Part shown: piece after piece, positions 51,000-60,182 of the stretch
Layout: each line of letters starts with the position of its first letter
Position numbering within the stretch: position 1 is the stretch's first letter
Assembly: GCF_032854445.1 (NCBI RefSeq)
Contig: NC_088296.1
Coordinates: 19,955,853-20,019,852, forward strand
DNA length: 64,000 nucleotides
Reading direction: 5' to 3'
Source of the DNA: Liolophura sinensis
Taxonomy: Eukaryota; Mollusca; Polyplacophora; Chitonida; Chitonidae
The notes under the pieces: generated by a model
The model's input: the letters and a program-made list of their open reading frames with translations, nothing else
Told to the model about the DNA's origin: nothing
Databases searched by the model: none
Position numbers and translations under genes: made by a program

Positions 51000-51299
51000 T
51001 ACGTCGTACTTAACCATTATTCAGGTATATTACGACGAGGAGTCATTAGGTGTGTGTGTATACACTGTGTCTTCTTGTGAAAGGGGCGAGTCCATACTGC
51101 CAAAGTGCTGCTGCCACTGAAGCATCATGCCGAAGACACCATGGAGACATGACACACCGCCAAGTTACATTATACTGATACCGTACCAACGAGTATTGTT
51201 TCCGTGCACTAACCAAGCGATGCACCAACAAGTACCATTTTAAAAAAATCTTTTGTATCACCTGACCCAGGTCCGACTATTGGCGGACACCCTAACCAT
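51000..51299 (-). mobile_element. SINE-C, near full length, split by a MITE at its head
   Basis: TTTTACGTCGTACTTAACC core, GCTGCTGCCACTGAAGC body, TTATACTGATACCGTACCAAC, then CCTGACCCAGG and GGCGGACACCCTAACCAT, a tRNA-like head read in reverse (ATGGTTAGGGTGTCCGCC). TIR element M1 starts at the end of this head. Confidence 0.75.
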
Positions 51300-51712
51300 T
51301 ATACACTCAAAAAAATCAATCTGTTAATTTTAACAGAAAGCATGTTGTCTGAGTGATGCTAGAATGAATTCTTCTACTGCGATAGATTATTCTGTTAAAT
51401 ATAACACAACTATTCTATTAATTCGAAGTTAAGATTCTATTAGACTAACTGGATGTTATTTTGAATATGACAAAATATTTTCTTATAATAACTGAATATA
51501 TTCTTTTACGTTGAATATGACATAATATTTTGTTATAATAACTGAATATATTCTTTTACGTTGAATATGACATAATATTTTGTTATAATAACTGAATATA
51601 TTCTTTTACGTTGAATATGACAATATTTTCTTATAATAACTCATTACATTTCAGCATCACTCAGATAACAGACTTTCTGTTAAAAATAACGGATTAATTT
51701 TTTGAGAGTATA
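51300..51712. mobile_element. TIR element M1 (MITE-like) with internal 50-bp tandem repeats
   Basis: Inverted arms of about 65 bp: 51300-51365 (CTGTTAATTTTAACAGAAAG, GTCTGAGTGATGCT) and 51646-51712 (AGCATCACTCAGATAACAGA, CTTTCTGTTAAAAATAACGG). Ends read ATACACTCAA/TTGAGAGTAT next to TA. No open frame, so non-autonomous. The centre is a 50-bp repeat (51461-51640). Confidence 0.85.
51461..51640 (+). repeat. 50-bp tandem repeat (about 3.6 copies)
   Basis: TTGAATATGACATAATATTT, TGTTATAATAACTGAATATA, TTCTTTTACG begins at 51461, 51511, 51561 and 51611. The middle copies are identical. Confidence 0.95.
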
Positions 51713-51914
51713 AGCCACGGTAAAGGTCGTAACTGCCATGGTAAAACGTCTTACAGGCATGTGTTGCTATGACAAATTACTAGCTTGCTCTAGCTATCCA
51801 TTATACAGTGTCAAGCTTTCAGTGAGCTATATGCACTTTACTGTCATCCGCGTTTGAGCTTGCTGTTTCTTACCTCGATGTGCATTCCGTAAATGGATCA
51901 AATGTGATCTGGTA

Positions 51915-52139
51915 CCGGGATCACGAAGCGATCACAGACTTAAGTCAAAATTTTAATCATTAAATTTGGTGTGATCCTTTCCGTTATTTTAGCTGAAATT
52001 TGTTTTACAATAACTTACACAGAATTTGAAATTGACAAGCAATATTTTGATCTTTTTACATCATAGATAACAATTATAAATTGATCTGAAATTTTGACAT
52101 AAGTTTAAGATCGTTTCGTGATCTCACGGTCAGGTTGTT
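51915..52139. mobile_element. TIR element M2, copy upstream of TMEM267
   Basis: Inverted arms 51918-51954 (ATCACGAAGCGATCACAGAC) and 52089-52123 (AGTTTAAGATCGTTTCGTGA) match in about 31 of 36 positions. The interior is short and has no open frame. Confidence 0.8.
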
Positions 52140-53016
52140 TTACTAATGAAAACACGATTTACTTTTCCTTTAGAAACAGCTAATGTTGAATACACTTATA
52201 CCACACACTATCATCTGTGGTGAAGATTTTTGCGTTAGTTTACTTGCTCATAGCAAAAACGGAGGTTCAAAAGCTGTATTCGAACTGTATTCCATCTTTA
52301 ATACACATACTGGCCTTCTTAACGTGTGGTGAGTACTGATACATTTATACAACAGTGAGCATCTCACAGTCTACATGGTCAAAGGGAGTGAACTTTTGTA
52401 GTACCGTCAGAGTAAATTTTGTGTTTTGTTTGTAAATTGAGCTATGAGTTAATAGCATTACTTTCATTTAAGCTTATTGGTGGTAAATTGCCCTATTCTA
52501 ACAGCAATATACATAGTCCCCTATTACTTCGCCCATTATCTGCACATCTAGGCCATATTTACTTATCTTTTTTATCAATTCATCTAGGTTGTTATGAACA
52601 TTCCTCAATATTAGGTAGGCTACATAGGCTATAAATTCCTATAGCCTACAGTAGTTACAAACTAGCATTTTTTGCTATAATATTAGATGTGGTTTGTTTT
52701 CTGTGTTTTATTTTAGTGCCATGGGCACGCACATGCCTCGTTAAGAATGACAGACATTTCAAGAAACAAAGCAAGATAATCCGTTTTTCGTATCTATGGC
52801 TTAGTTCTCTTTTTACATTTACCATAGGTTACTCGCGTCTACAAATTGACGCTCTTACTAAAAAAAAAAACAACAACAACAACTTCAGAATTTGGCGTCA
52901 ACTTCCGAGGGCATTTTGAACGTTTGCATACACGTTTTCTATTGCGGCCGAGATGTTAAGGCCTAGCCAAGGAGCTTAAACTACCACTGTACAGTCGGAA
53001 GTGTTCAGTAATCACT
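52140..53016. other. Region upstream of TMEM267
   Basis: Presumably holds the promoter and 5' UTR. I see no TATA box or clear first exon. A 9-bp hairpin (TAGGCTATA / TATAGCCTA, 52625-52648) and an A-run followed by (CAA)n (52860-52882) are the only structures. Confidence 0.4.
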
Positions 53017-55271
53017 ATGACAGAGACGATTTTTCCAGGCCCAGTGCCCGTTCTGAGTGAGTTGTTGTTGATCAGTGTTTGCATTCTCGCAGACCACTAT
53101 GATATTTTCTCTGGTCACAGCGGCTGGGCCGCAGCGATACGAGACAATGGGGTGCACGGGACGATTGCGTGCTTTTGTTGGGCGGTATTCTGCGATTGGA
53201 GGGAAACTGCACGAGACCTGATTCAGTGTGTGGTGTGTGGACTGCTAGCTATGGTACTTGACGTTGATCACTTCATCGCGGCAAAGACTTTCACACTAAA
53301 GGTTAGTTTGTGCTAGGGATGGCCTACTTGTAGCCTATATATCAGTAGGCGCCAGGGCGGTAAGATTGGCAGTGTGGGTAACGGCAGGCCATTTCATTAC
53401 CCCACCAAACCGTGAACATAAGCATACCCTTACACGTGCGTAGGCCTTAGTGGACGGACCGGTTTCAATTTACTCTGACAGGTGCACGTCCTTCAAATCC
53501 GCCTTAGATATAATTCGTGAAAATCATGAGTTCAGTACTGGTTCAGTAATACTTAAACAGGTAACTCGCGGACTTCTTCGTTTACGAGTTTTAGAGCTTT
53601 GAACAGCGAAGCAGCGTGATCAAATCCAACTCTTGGAACATAGGCTAACTGAAGCTGAGGCTGTAAGTCAGGAAGTTTGTCAGGTAGCCTTCTTAGCAGA
53701 AAGTGATGGTTTACTTCGGGAACAGTGGTACTTTCCACCCATATTACGGACTACTGTCAGAGATGTTGGATACATTGTCGAGGAATAGGTCGTTAAAAAT
53801 GAATCTGATTTATTTATTTATTTGATTAGTGTTTTACGCCGTACTCAAGAATATTTCACTTATACGACGGCGGCCAGCATTATGGTGGGTGGAAACTGGG
53901 CAGAGCCCGGGGGAAACTCACGACCATCCGCAGGTTGCTGTCAGACCTTCCCACTTACGGCCGGAGAAGAAGCCAGCATGAGCTGGACTTGAACTCACAG
54001 CGACTGCATTGGTGAGAGGCTCCTGGGTCATTACGCTGCGCTAGCGCGCTAACAGACTGAGCCAAGGAGGGCCCCCTCCCCCCCCCCCCCCCACCCCTAT
54101 GAATCTGATAACGAAGAAAATAAATTAGTTACGGATTTTAAGACATTATTGTATAATGTTCTGCTTGAAAGGAAAATAAAAGAAGAAACAAAGTACTGTT
54201 AAGTGATATTTGAAATGCTGGAATATCAGCCCCCAGAAGTGTTTCCATTCATACTGAGGTGCAATTATCTCATGACAAATTATTCTTCATACAATTTACG
54301 GGAGATGGTGAAATTGGCCATATGTGTGAAATCTTCCCTGACACGCTGTCTTTGGACGATTTTCAGATCTAGTGAATTTCCAACTTCTCAGAATAATACG
54401 AAAATCCGTTGGAAGAAATGTGGTGTAAAAATGCCATGCCACCAAAGTACTATCGCCACTAAAGTATCAAGCCAAAGGTACCAGAAATGAAACCCTACTC
54501 ATTCACATTATACTGACACCCGACCAACCAGTCCTGTTTCCTTGCTCTAACATCTGAGAGCTGAGTGCCAAGCGAGGTAGTAGCAAGTTATAGTGCCATT
54601 TTTAAAGTCTTTGGTATTAGCCGAGCCGAACTGATGTATACTGTTTTGTTTTGCACAAAGTGAATTATTCTTTTTCGTTTGATGCGTACGGGTTACTGTG
54701 TGACAGTGTACTGTGACCGGGCGGAGTGTCATCTAAATCTGGTGTCTTTGACCTAGCGTTCCAGTGGGACAGAATTACGACTGTCACTGTATACACAACG
54801 CTTATATACAAATATGAAAAGCTATAATGTCACTTCAGAAGTATTGCAAGCGAGGTTAAATTCTAAGAAAAAAAAACACTTACTGACTGATGGGCTGATA
54901 TATTGCCTTCTTTCCCCCAGGGAGCAGTTTCTCACCCAACTCGGCCTCCTCTACACGCAACATCGGTGATTCCTCTATGTGCTTCGTTCATTTACGTCAC
55001 CAGCCGATTGCTGTCATGGAAGTCCGGCACTACTCTCGCTGTGATGTTGACAATCGCCTGGCTTTCTCATCACATAAGAGACGGTGTCAGACGTGGGCTA
55101 TGGTTACCTCCCTTTGGTAGCACGCCGCCCATCCCCTTTAACGTGTATGTTGCTAGCACGGCGATACTGCCTGTGCTTTTCAAAGTCATGAAGTTTTATT
55201 CTGAAAGTTTTTCAAATATCTCAAAAACTGTGACTTCAGAAGCTCAACATGTGGAGATCTCGGATGTTTAA
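53017..55271 (+). CDS. TMEM267: TMEM267 (transmembrane protein 267), two coding exons
   Basis: Coding exons are 53017-53301 and 54921-55271. The donor AAG|GTTAGT and the acceptor CCCCCAG|GGA join in phase 0 and give 211 residues; the human protein is about 215. The first ATG is used, and the N-terminus aligns with the family from about residue 15. Conserved landmarks are DNGVH (43-47), DVDHF (82-86), RPPLH (103-107), SHHIRDG (144-150) and GLW..PFG (154-161). Hydrophobic stretches lie near residues 12-26, 48-60, 68-82, 108-124 and 132-143, and another lies near 168-182, so it is a multi-pass membrane protein. No reaction has been assigned to the family; the spaced His/Asp motifs suggest a membrane metal-dependent hydrolase fold (inference). 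No TATA box is visible upstream. The first ATTAAA downstream lies inside a MITE at 55634-55639. The gene looks intact. Identity is confident; function is open. Confidence 0.93.
53444..54400 (+). pseudogene. Decayed coding sequence, unidentified, interrupted by a SINE
   Basis: One frame stays open in blocks of about 52, 61, 37 and more than 60 codons. The blocks are separated only by single stops: TGA at 53600, TAG at 53786 and TAA at 54200. A 300-bp SINE insertion (element plus one duplicated 11-mer) sits between 53809 and 54110, and the same frame resumes on its far side. Random AT-rich DNA should show a stop about every 18 codons. The deduced peptide has a charged, leucine-rich, coiled-coil-like stretch after the TGA and a hydrophobic-aromatic segment with LREQWYFPP. 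The block before the TGA contains IYSDRCTSF, faintly like an integrase core, but no other integrase motif follows. I do not recognise the protein. It could be a retrocopy or an old transposon gene, on the same strand as TMEM267. The stops mean it is not functional as read. Confidence 0.5.
53810..54098 (-). mobile_element. SINE-A, full length, in the TMEM267 intron
   Basis: The element is complete, from the TTTATTTATTT tail to a tRNA-like head read on the minus strand (GGCTCAGT...TTAGCGCGCTAGCG; B-box-like GAGTTCAAGTCC). It is flanked by a perfect 11-bp target-site duplication, ATGAATCTGAT, at 53799-53809 and 54099-54109. Between the head and the distal duplication lies a C-rich tract (54072-54097), which reads as poly-G at the element's 5' end. 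The perfect duplication implies a fairly recent insertion. Confidence 0.9.
54400..54640 (-). mobile_element. SINE-C relic
   Basis: TGCCACCAAAGTACTATCGCC, TTATACTGACACCCGACCAAC, CCAAGCGAGGTAG and TTTTTAAAGTCTTTGG follow the SINE-C/B body order with heavy divergence. Head and tail are not clear. Confidence 0.5.
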
Positions 55272-55390
55272 CTGAGACTACTGTGATTATGTAAGATATA
55301 TGTATATGAATTGGCATAATATTATATTTATTGATAACTGGTTTGTTTATTGATTCAAAATGGGAACAAATGTTATATTATTATTGCAAT

Positions 55391-55682
55391 TCCAGATCCA
55401 GAATCACGAAGCGATCTTAGACTTAAGTCAAAATTTCAAATCACTTTAAAATTCTTATTTCTTTATTAACGATGTCAAAATATTGCTCGCCACGATATGG
55501 CTGAAATATTGCCGATGTGGCGTTAAGCCATAATCATTCATTCATTCATTCAAAATATTGCTTGACAACGTAAATTTTGGGTAAGTTATTGTAAAACAAA
55601 TAACATACCATGGGAAACATATCATGTTAAATGATTAAAATTTTGACATAAGTCTAAGATCGTTTCGTGATCTCGGGCCAGG
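55391..55682. mobile_element. TIR element M2, copy downstream of TMEM267, with nested SINE tail
   Basis: 34-bp inverted arms 55403-55436 and 55638-55671 differ at 2 positions (ATCACGAAGCGATCTTAGAC; mirrored AGTCTAAGATCGTTTCGTGA). The interior carries a 3' fragment of another SINE (D: GCTGAAATATTGCCGATGTG, GCGTTAAGCCATAATC, then CATT repeats; about 55495-55555). Confidence 0.85.
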
Positions 55683-55960
55683 CCTCATTATGATTATTAA
55701 GCTGTTAAAAAAAAACATACGGCCATGTCACAGATAACAGCGTTTTCATACAGCACATACTAATAGCTGTCATTGCTTAATGACCATGAGACTGGTTTAG
55801 GCTTAGCTCGCAGATTTAGGCTTGATTTCAGAACTGTTAGCTGTGTTGGGTTTGTTACTAACCATCAGAACCGTATTTGAACAAAAATTAAGGATTATGT
55901 GCAGCTCACATGACAAAAAAAGGTAAAAAATGTACTACTGCAGGTCAAATCTTAAATCAG

Positions 55961-56104
55961 GGGAAAGGCACGTCCATGGCCTAGTGATTAGCGAAGCCTC
56001 TCACCAACGCAAGTTCGTCCGGATCATGCTGGTTTCCTTTCTGGTCGTAAGTAAGAAGGTCTACCATCAACCTGCGGATGGTCATGGGTATCCTCTGGGC
56101 TCTA
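55961..56104 (+). mobile_element. SINE-A-like, variant head, 3' end missing
   Basis: GGCACGTCCATGGCCTAGTG, ATTAGCGAAGCCTCTCACC suggests a different or decayed tRNA-like head. The body matches SINE-A to GGGTATCCTCTGGGCTCT. Confidence 0.65.
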
Positions 56105-56469
56105 CATCTTTTTTTTTCGGAATAATTAAACACATGGTGCTTGCAGTTGGATGGGGATATCAGCGGTTGTCAGCTCTCCACAAATGATGTTTAACTCGTG
56201 CATGCTTCTCACTTGTTAAACATCACTTTCTCTCGATCTCACCAGTTCTGATATCCCATGGGACAGCATTCACTATTTGTTGATTGTTCAGTGACAAACC
56301 ATTGTAATTTCGCCAAAGTAAAATTGAAAGCCACGGTAAACCTGATGGTAAAGAAGGGAAACTTTTTGGACAAGTCTTTAGAAGCACACCGTAAAACTTC
56401 ATTTTTGATGCCAAGTTTATATTTTGTTTTTGCCCTAAAGATTTCATGTACCTGTTTTATGCCAGCTTT

Positions 56470-56618
56470 ACACTTGGGCCGTACTTTGGAAGGTCTGTCA
56501 GGAACCTGGGGATGGTTGTGGGTTTCAGAGCCCGGTTTCCTCTCACCGTAAAGCTGCCTGCCGTCATATAAGTGAAAATATTTTTGAGTGCGGCGTAAAA
56601 CACCAATAAAATAAAAAA
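56470..56618 (+). mobile_element. SINE-A 3' half
   Basis: CACTTGGGCCGTACTTTGGAA, GTCATATAAGTGAAAATATT, GTGCGGCGTAAAACACC and an A-rich tail. Confidence 0.82.
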
Positions 56619-56634
56619 AAAAAAAAATATTACA

Positions 56635-56755
56635 GCTGCTCTCTCCGGATGTGCGTGGGAAGGTCTGCAGCAACCTGCGGATGGTTGTGGGTTCCGGAGC
56701 TCCGTTTCTTCCCACCATAATTCTGGCCGCCGTCAAACACCAATCAAATGAATAA
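56635..56755 (+). mobile_element. SINE-A, 3' core deleted
   Basis: CTCTCTCCGGATGTGCGTGGG, GGATGGTTGTGGGTTCC, CCACCATAATTCTGGCCGCC, then straight to GTCAAACACCAATCAAATG. The GTGAAATATTCTTGAGTACGG block is gone. Confidence 0.8.
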
Positions 56756-56766
56756 TTATTCCAGCT

Positions 56767-57051
56767 CTACTATTCTGTAGAGCTGTTCTGTTTGTGTGGC
56801 ATAATGACTTGAATGTCCGAACTCTTCCTGACGTTGTATTTGGCCCTCACCAATGCGGTCGCTGTGAGTTCAAGTTCAGCTCATGCTGGCTTCCTCTCCG
56901 GCCGTACATGGGGAGGTCTGTCACAACCGGCGGATGGTCGTGGGCTTCCCCCGGGCTCTGCTCGGTTTCCTCCCACCATAATGCTGGCCGCCGTCGTATA
57001 AGTGAAATATTCTTGAGTACGGCGTAAAACACTAATCAAATAAATAAATAT
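56767..57051 (+). mobile_element. SINE-A, subfamily with a non-tRNA-like 5' end (copy 1)
   Basis: The 5' end reads TGTTTGTGTGGCATAATGAC, TTGAATGTCCGAACTCTTCC, TGACGTTGTATTTGGCCC before joining the normal SINE-A body at CTCACCAATGCGGTCGC. The same 5' end occurs at 60183. A near-perfect duplication (TTATTCCAGCT / ATATTCCAGCT, 56756-56766 and 57052-57062) flanks the unit. Confidence 0.88.
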
Positions 57052-57061
57052 ATATTCCAGC

Positions 57062-58295
57062 TGTATATAACTAACTAGGACTATATAAATAAACAGCAGT
57101 GTGTTCCCACTCCTTGTGTTTAGTGTGTTTAGTGCGCGAGTTAGCGCCGAGCGGATAAAACACGTCTTATTTTGGGATATTTATGTTCCTGTCGTTTGAG
57201 GTAATTATATTAAACTCTTTCTATATGGCTCCTTTCCACGTCTGTTACACTGAAAAAATGATCTGTGAATTTCAACAGAAGGTCTGTTGTGTGATTGATG
57301 CTCCATTGTATTTTGTTATTGTAACTCTTAATGAAAATGCTTAAATAATAGCAAATTACACGCCCCTTAGCACCATGGCTTAAGAAAAGTTAGGTAAAAA
57401 CAAAAACTTGCATTGAGTTAATCAAAATATTTTGTTGTCATCACATTTACAATGTCCCACAAGCAGTGAAATGTTTGGATCTATAAATTTACTGTCGAAG
57501 GCCAAATTTAAACCAGTACCTCTTGTGTCTAAAGGATGAACGACTTTTGTACCATGCCCCGCCCAGCCCGATTGGAGACAAAATAAGGAGCTAAAGACGC
57601 TCGTGTCGCCGTTTGAACAGCGTAGCGTTTCATTTGAGACCAGTAGGCGTGCTCTGAATTACCTCCCTTTCTTATAAGGCATCGACAATGACGTAACGCG
57701 AGATTAGTTTTCGAGGCGTGAAATTACGACAAGTGGTACCTCGCCTATTAAAGAATGCAGTATGTGAGTGCTAATACCCTCATGTGGAAGCTAATCTAGT
57801 AACTGATGGAAGAGCAGTGCACTGTACCTACTGGAATAAGAATGTTAGTGATTTTCATAACAATACAAATAATGAATTATCATAGCTGTTACTATTATTC
57901 TGGTAGGTATAGAGGGCACTGTTTCATTAGTTTCAAGATTTGCTTCCCTTTGCTGGTGAGCCCATACGGTCATGGGTCCAACTGGGTCAAAGCGCAAGGT
58001 AGTCGCTGATTTTGTGAGGGTGTATGGACATGTAAATAGCCCGTATGTTTGTTGAGCAGAAGGTTTGTAGGTGGGATAAAGACGTAGGGTAGCAAAATCA
58101 GGGACTTGTAAACAATCGAATGCCCCCTGGGCTTTTCTCACATGAAGAATGTTTTCCAAAATATTCATTGTGGAGAGTATCCTTCAATGAATTGATGTCA
58201 CTGTGCCACTATGAGACGATCCGATTCTTTACAACTTCCCATAAACTTATAGTTAAACGCATGCAGTTGTAAACCCAAGGGCCATGAACATTTTT
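57062..58295. other. Mostly unique DNA with M1 and R3 pieces
   Basis: 57249-57295 matches an end of TIR element M1 (GATCTGTGAATTTCAACAGAA). 57310-57400 matches the 3' part of R3. No gene recognised. Confidence 0.45.
57310..57400 (+). repeat. Dispersed repeat R3, 3' part
   Basis: AAATGCTTAAATAATAGC, ACACGCCCCTTAGCACCATGG, CTTAAGAAAAGTTAGG match 33365-33450. Confidence 0.6.
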
Positions 58296-58758
58296 TGGCG
58301 AATTATATGCTTCTCTACGGAAATTCTTTTGCGAATTTTCTGTCCCTCCATGGAATTTTTGGACGAATTTTTTGTCTCCATGAAAATTCTTTACACCAAC
58401 CAACTGTTTCCCTAAGGAAATTCTATGGCGAATTTTCTGCCTCTCCATGGAAATTCTTTAGTGAATTATCTGCCTCTCCATGGAAATTCTTTACACCAAC
58501 CAACTGTCTCCCTAAGGAAATTCTATGGCGAATTTTCTGCCTCTCCATGGAAATTCTTTAGTGAATTATCTGCCTCTCCATGGAAATTCTTTACACCAAC
58601 CAACTGTCTCCCTAAGGAAATTCTATGGCGAATTTTCTGCCTCTCCATGGAAATTCGGTAACGAATTTTCTGCGTCTCCATGGAAATTCTTTGCGAATTT
58701 TTTGCCTCTCCATGGAAATTCATTGCAATTTGTCTGCTTCTCCATGGAAATACGGTCA
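58296..58758 (+). repeat. Nested tandem repeat: about 33-bp subunits in a 100-bp unit
   Basis: The basic motif is GCGAATTTTCTGCCTCTCC, ATGGAAATTCTTT. Three subunits, one carrying ACACCAACCAACTGTCTCCC, form a 100-bp higher-order unit repeated at 58425 and 58525, nearly identical. Open frames occur on both strands, but neither 33/34 nor 100 bp keeps frame consistently. Confidence 0.92.
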
Positions 58759-59276
58759 TTATTTCTATAATTTGTAGACCGTTAACCTTAAGATGAATCT
58801 TAGAACGTCATTGTTTTATTGAACACCACATGTATGTAGGCCTGCTATATGCATGCTTTACTTTCTGTATGAATAGCGTAAGTTTCCAAGGGGAAAATTA
58901 CCAATATGAGCGATAAAGCTGCAAGCTTCTAGGCATTTTCACCTTACGATCCAGAACAACAAAAAAAAGAAAAAAAGAATACCATCCTCAAAACCAACAA
59001 CAGCAGCTAAAACCAGCTTCGGGCTGCGATGTATATCCTGAGCTGGAAAGGATACTTTACACCCTGTTTAATCTCAATGACAAACTCCAGAGTTGCACCA
59101 GGACTTAATTTCAGCAATTGCCAACTCCCATGAGGCTGGTGAACAATATTGACGTCGTTTGTACGTGACTAATCTACTGGTAGGTCAAAACTAGCTGATT
59201 ATAACGAAGAACAGTAGCAATAATTACCGCCCTCTCGTGAGCAGACACATCTGTGGTGGTCAGGACGATACTATAA
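58759..59276. other. Unique DNA, no gene recognised
   Basis: A-rich low complexity at about 58960-58980; otherwise featureless. Confidence 0.35.
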
Positions 59277-59287
59277 TTGAATTGTCG

Positions 59288-59472
59288 GGGCCTCCGCATG
59301 CTGGGCCTCCGGTCGTAAGTGGGAAGGTCTATCAGCAACGTGCGGATGGTCGTGGGTTTCCCCTGGGCTCTGCCCGATTTCATCCCACCATAATTCTGGC
59401 CGCCGTCGTATAAGTGAAATATTCTTGAGTAGGGCGTAAAACACCAATCAAATAAATCAATAAATAAATAAA
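59288..59472 (+). mobile_element. SINE-A with shortened head, target-site duplication
   Basis: GGGCCTCCGCATGCTGGGCC, GGTCGTAAGTGGGAAGG, the full 3' half and an (AAAT)n tail. Flanked by TTGAATTGTCG (59277-59287) and TTAAATTGTCG (59473-59483). Confidence 0.9.
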
Positions 59473-59474
59473 TT

Positions 59475-60182
59475 AAATTGTCGTTAAAACCAAAGGATGT
59501 AATTGATCTCCGCCTTACTACGTTCGGGTGATTGTAACGCTGGGCGACTGGTAAACAGCGGTTAAATAAATGACACAGTTGGCTGAGTAATAGACATTAA
59601 TTCAGACTGAATCTTTTAACTGATTACACCAGAAACGCTATCGGTATGGACAGTCTGTATTTTCCGACACATTCAGAGGTATGTCATAAAGGTGGATTTG
59701 CGGTGGTTAATAAAACAAGTATTAAACAAACTGTTTCGTGCAGTCTTGTTTACAAATGAACAGTACAAAAACTATACACTACGCATGTATTTTACATTAG
59801 CGGTATCTCAGAATTCCTCGTGCAGTTTTATCTGTATCTGATTCCGATTTATTTGATTTTTGTCAGGATTAAACCAGGCAGAGCCCGGGGAAACCCACGG
59901 TCATCCGCAGATTGCTGATAATCCTTCCCACTTACGGCCGGCCTTTTTTTCTGTAAAACTGAAGGCCTGTTCCACTGGAGCGTTTATCTCGGCAACGCCG
60001 ACCGGACAAATAACGCCAATGGCTCGAATTTAGGTAATGATGGCTTCGACTATGGCTTCATGTTAAGAATAGGTGGCTTCTGTCGGATTAACACTACATT
60101 TGAACAAACAGGGTACGGTTGTTCAAAACTGTCTTAAGAAATAATATGGAATTTACTTTAAACCAAGCATACTTAGCCCAAA
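59475..60182. other. Unique DNA with one SINE-A fragment
   Basis: 59846-59943 is a minus-strand SINE-A piece (GATTTATTTGATTTTTG, CCAGGCAGAGCCCGGGG, CTTCCCACTTACGGCCGG). The rest is unremarkable. Confidence 0.6.

Larger units (their letters stand above)
53302..54920 (+). other. TMEM267 intron (1619 bp, GT-AG)
   Basis: This is the single intron within the coding region. It begins GTTAGT and ends with a pyrimidine run and CAG, and joining across it preserves the conserved protein. It carries a decayed reading frame (53444-54400), a complete SINE-A insertion with an 11-bp target-site duplication, a poly-C tract, and a degenerate SINE-C piece (about 54400-54640). Confidence 0.9.

Noticed and set aside
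53465-53600. Retroviral or BEL/Gypsy-type integrase core (IYSDRCTSF)
   Set aside because: The resemblance covers nine residues; the downstream catalytic Glu context and other integrase blocks are absent.
56239-56736. 165-codon minus-strand frame, the longest in the window
   Set aside because: Much of it is antisense to two SINE-A copies; no protein family features.
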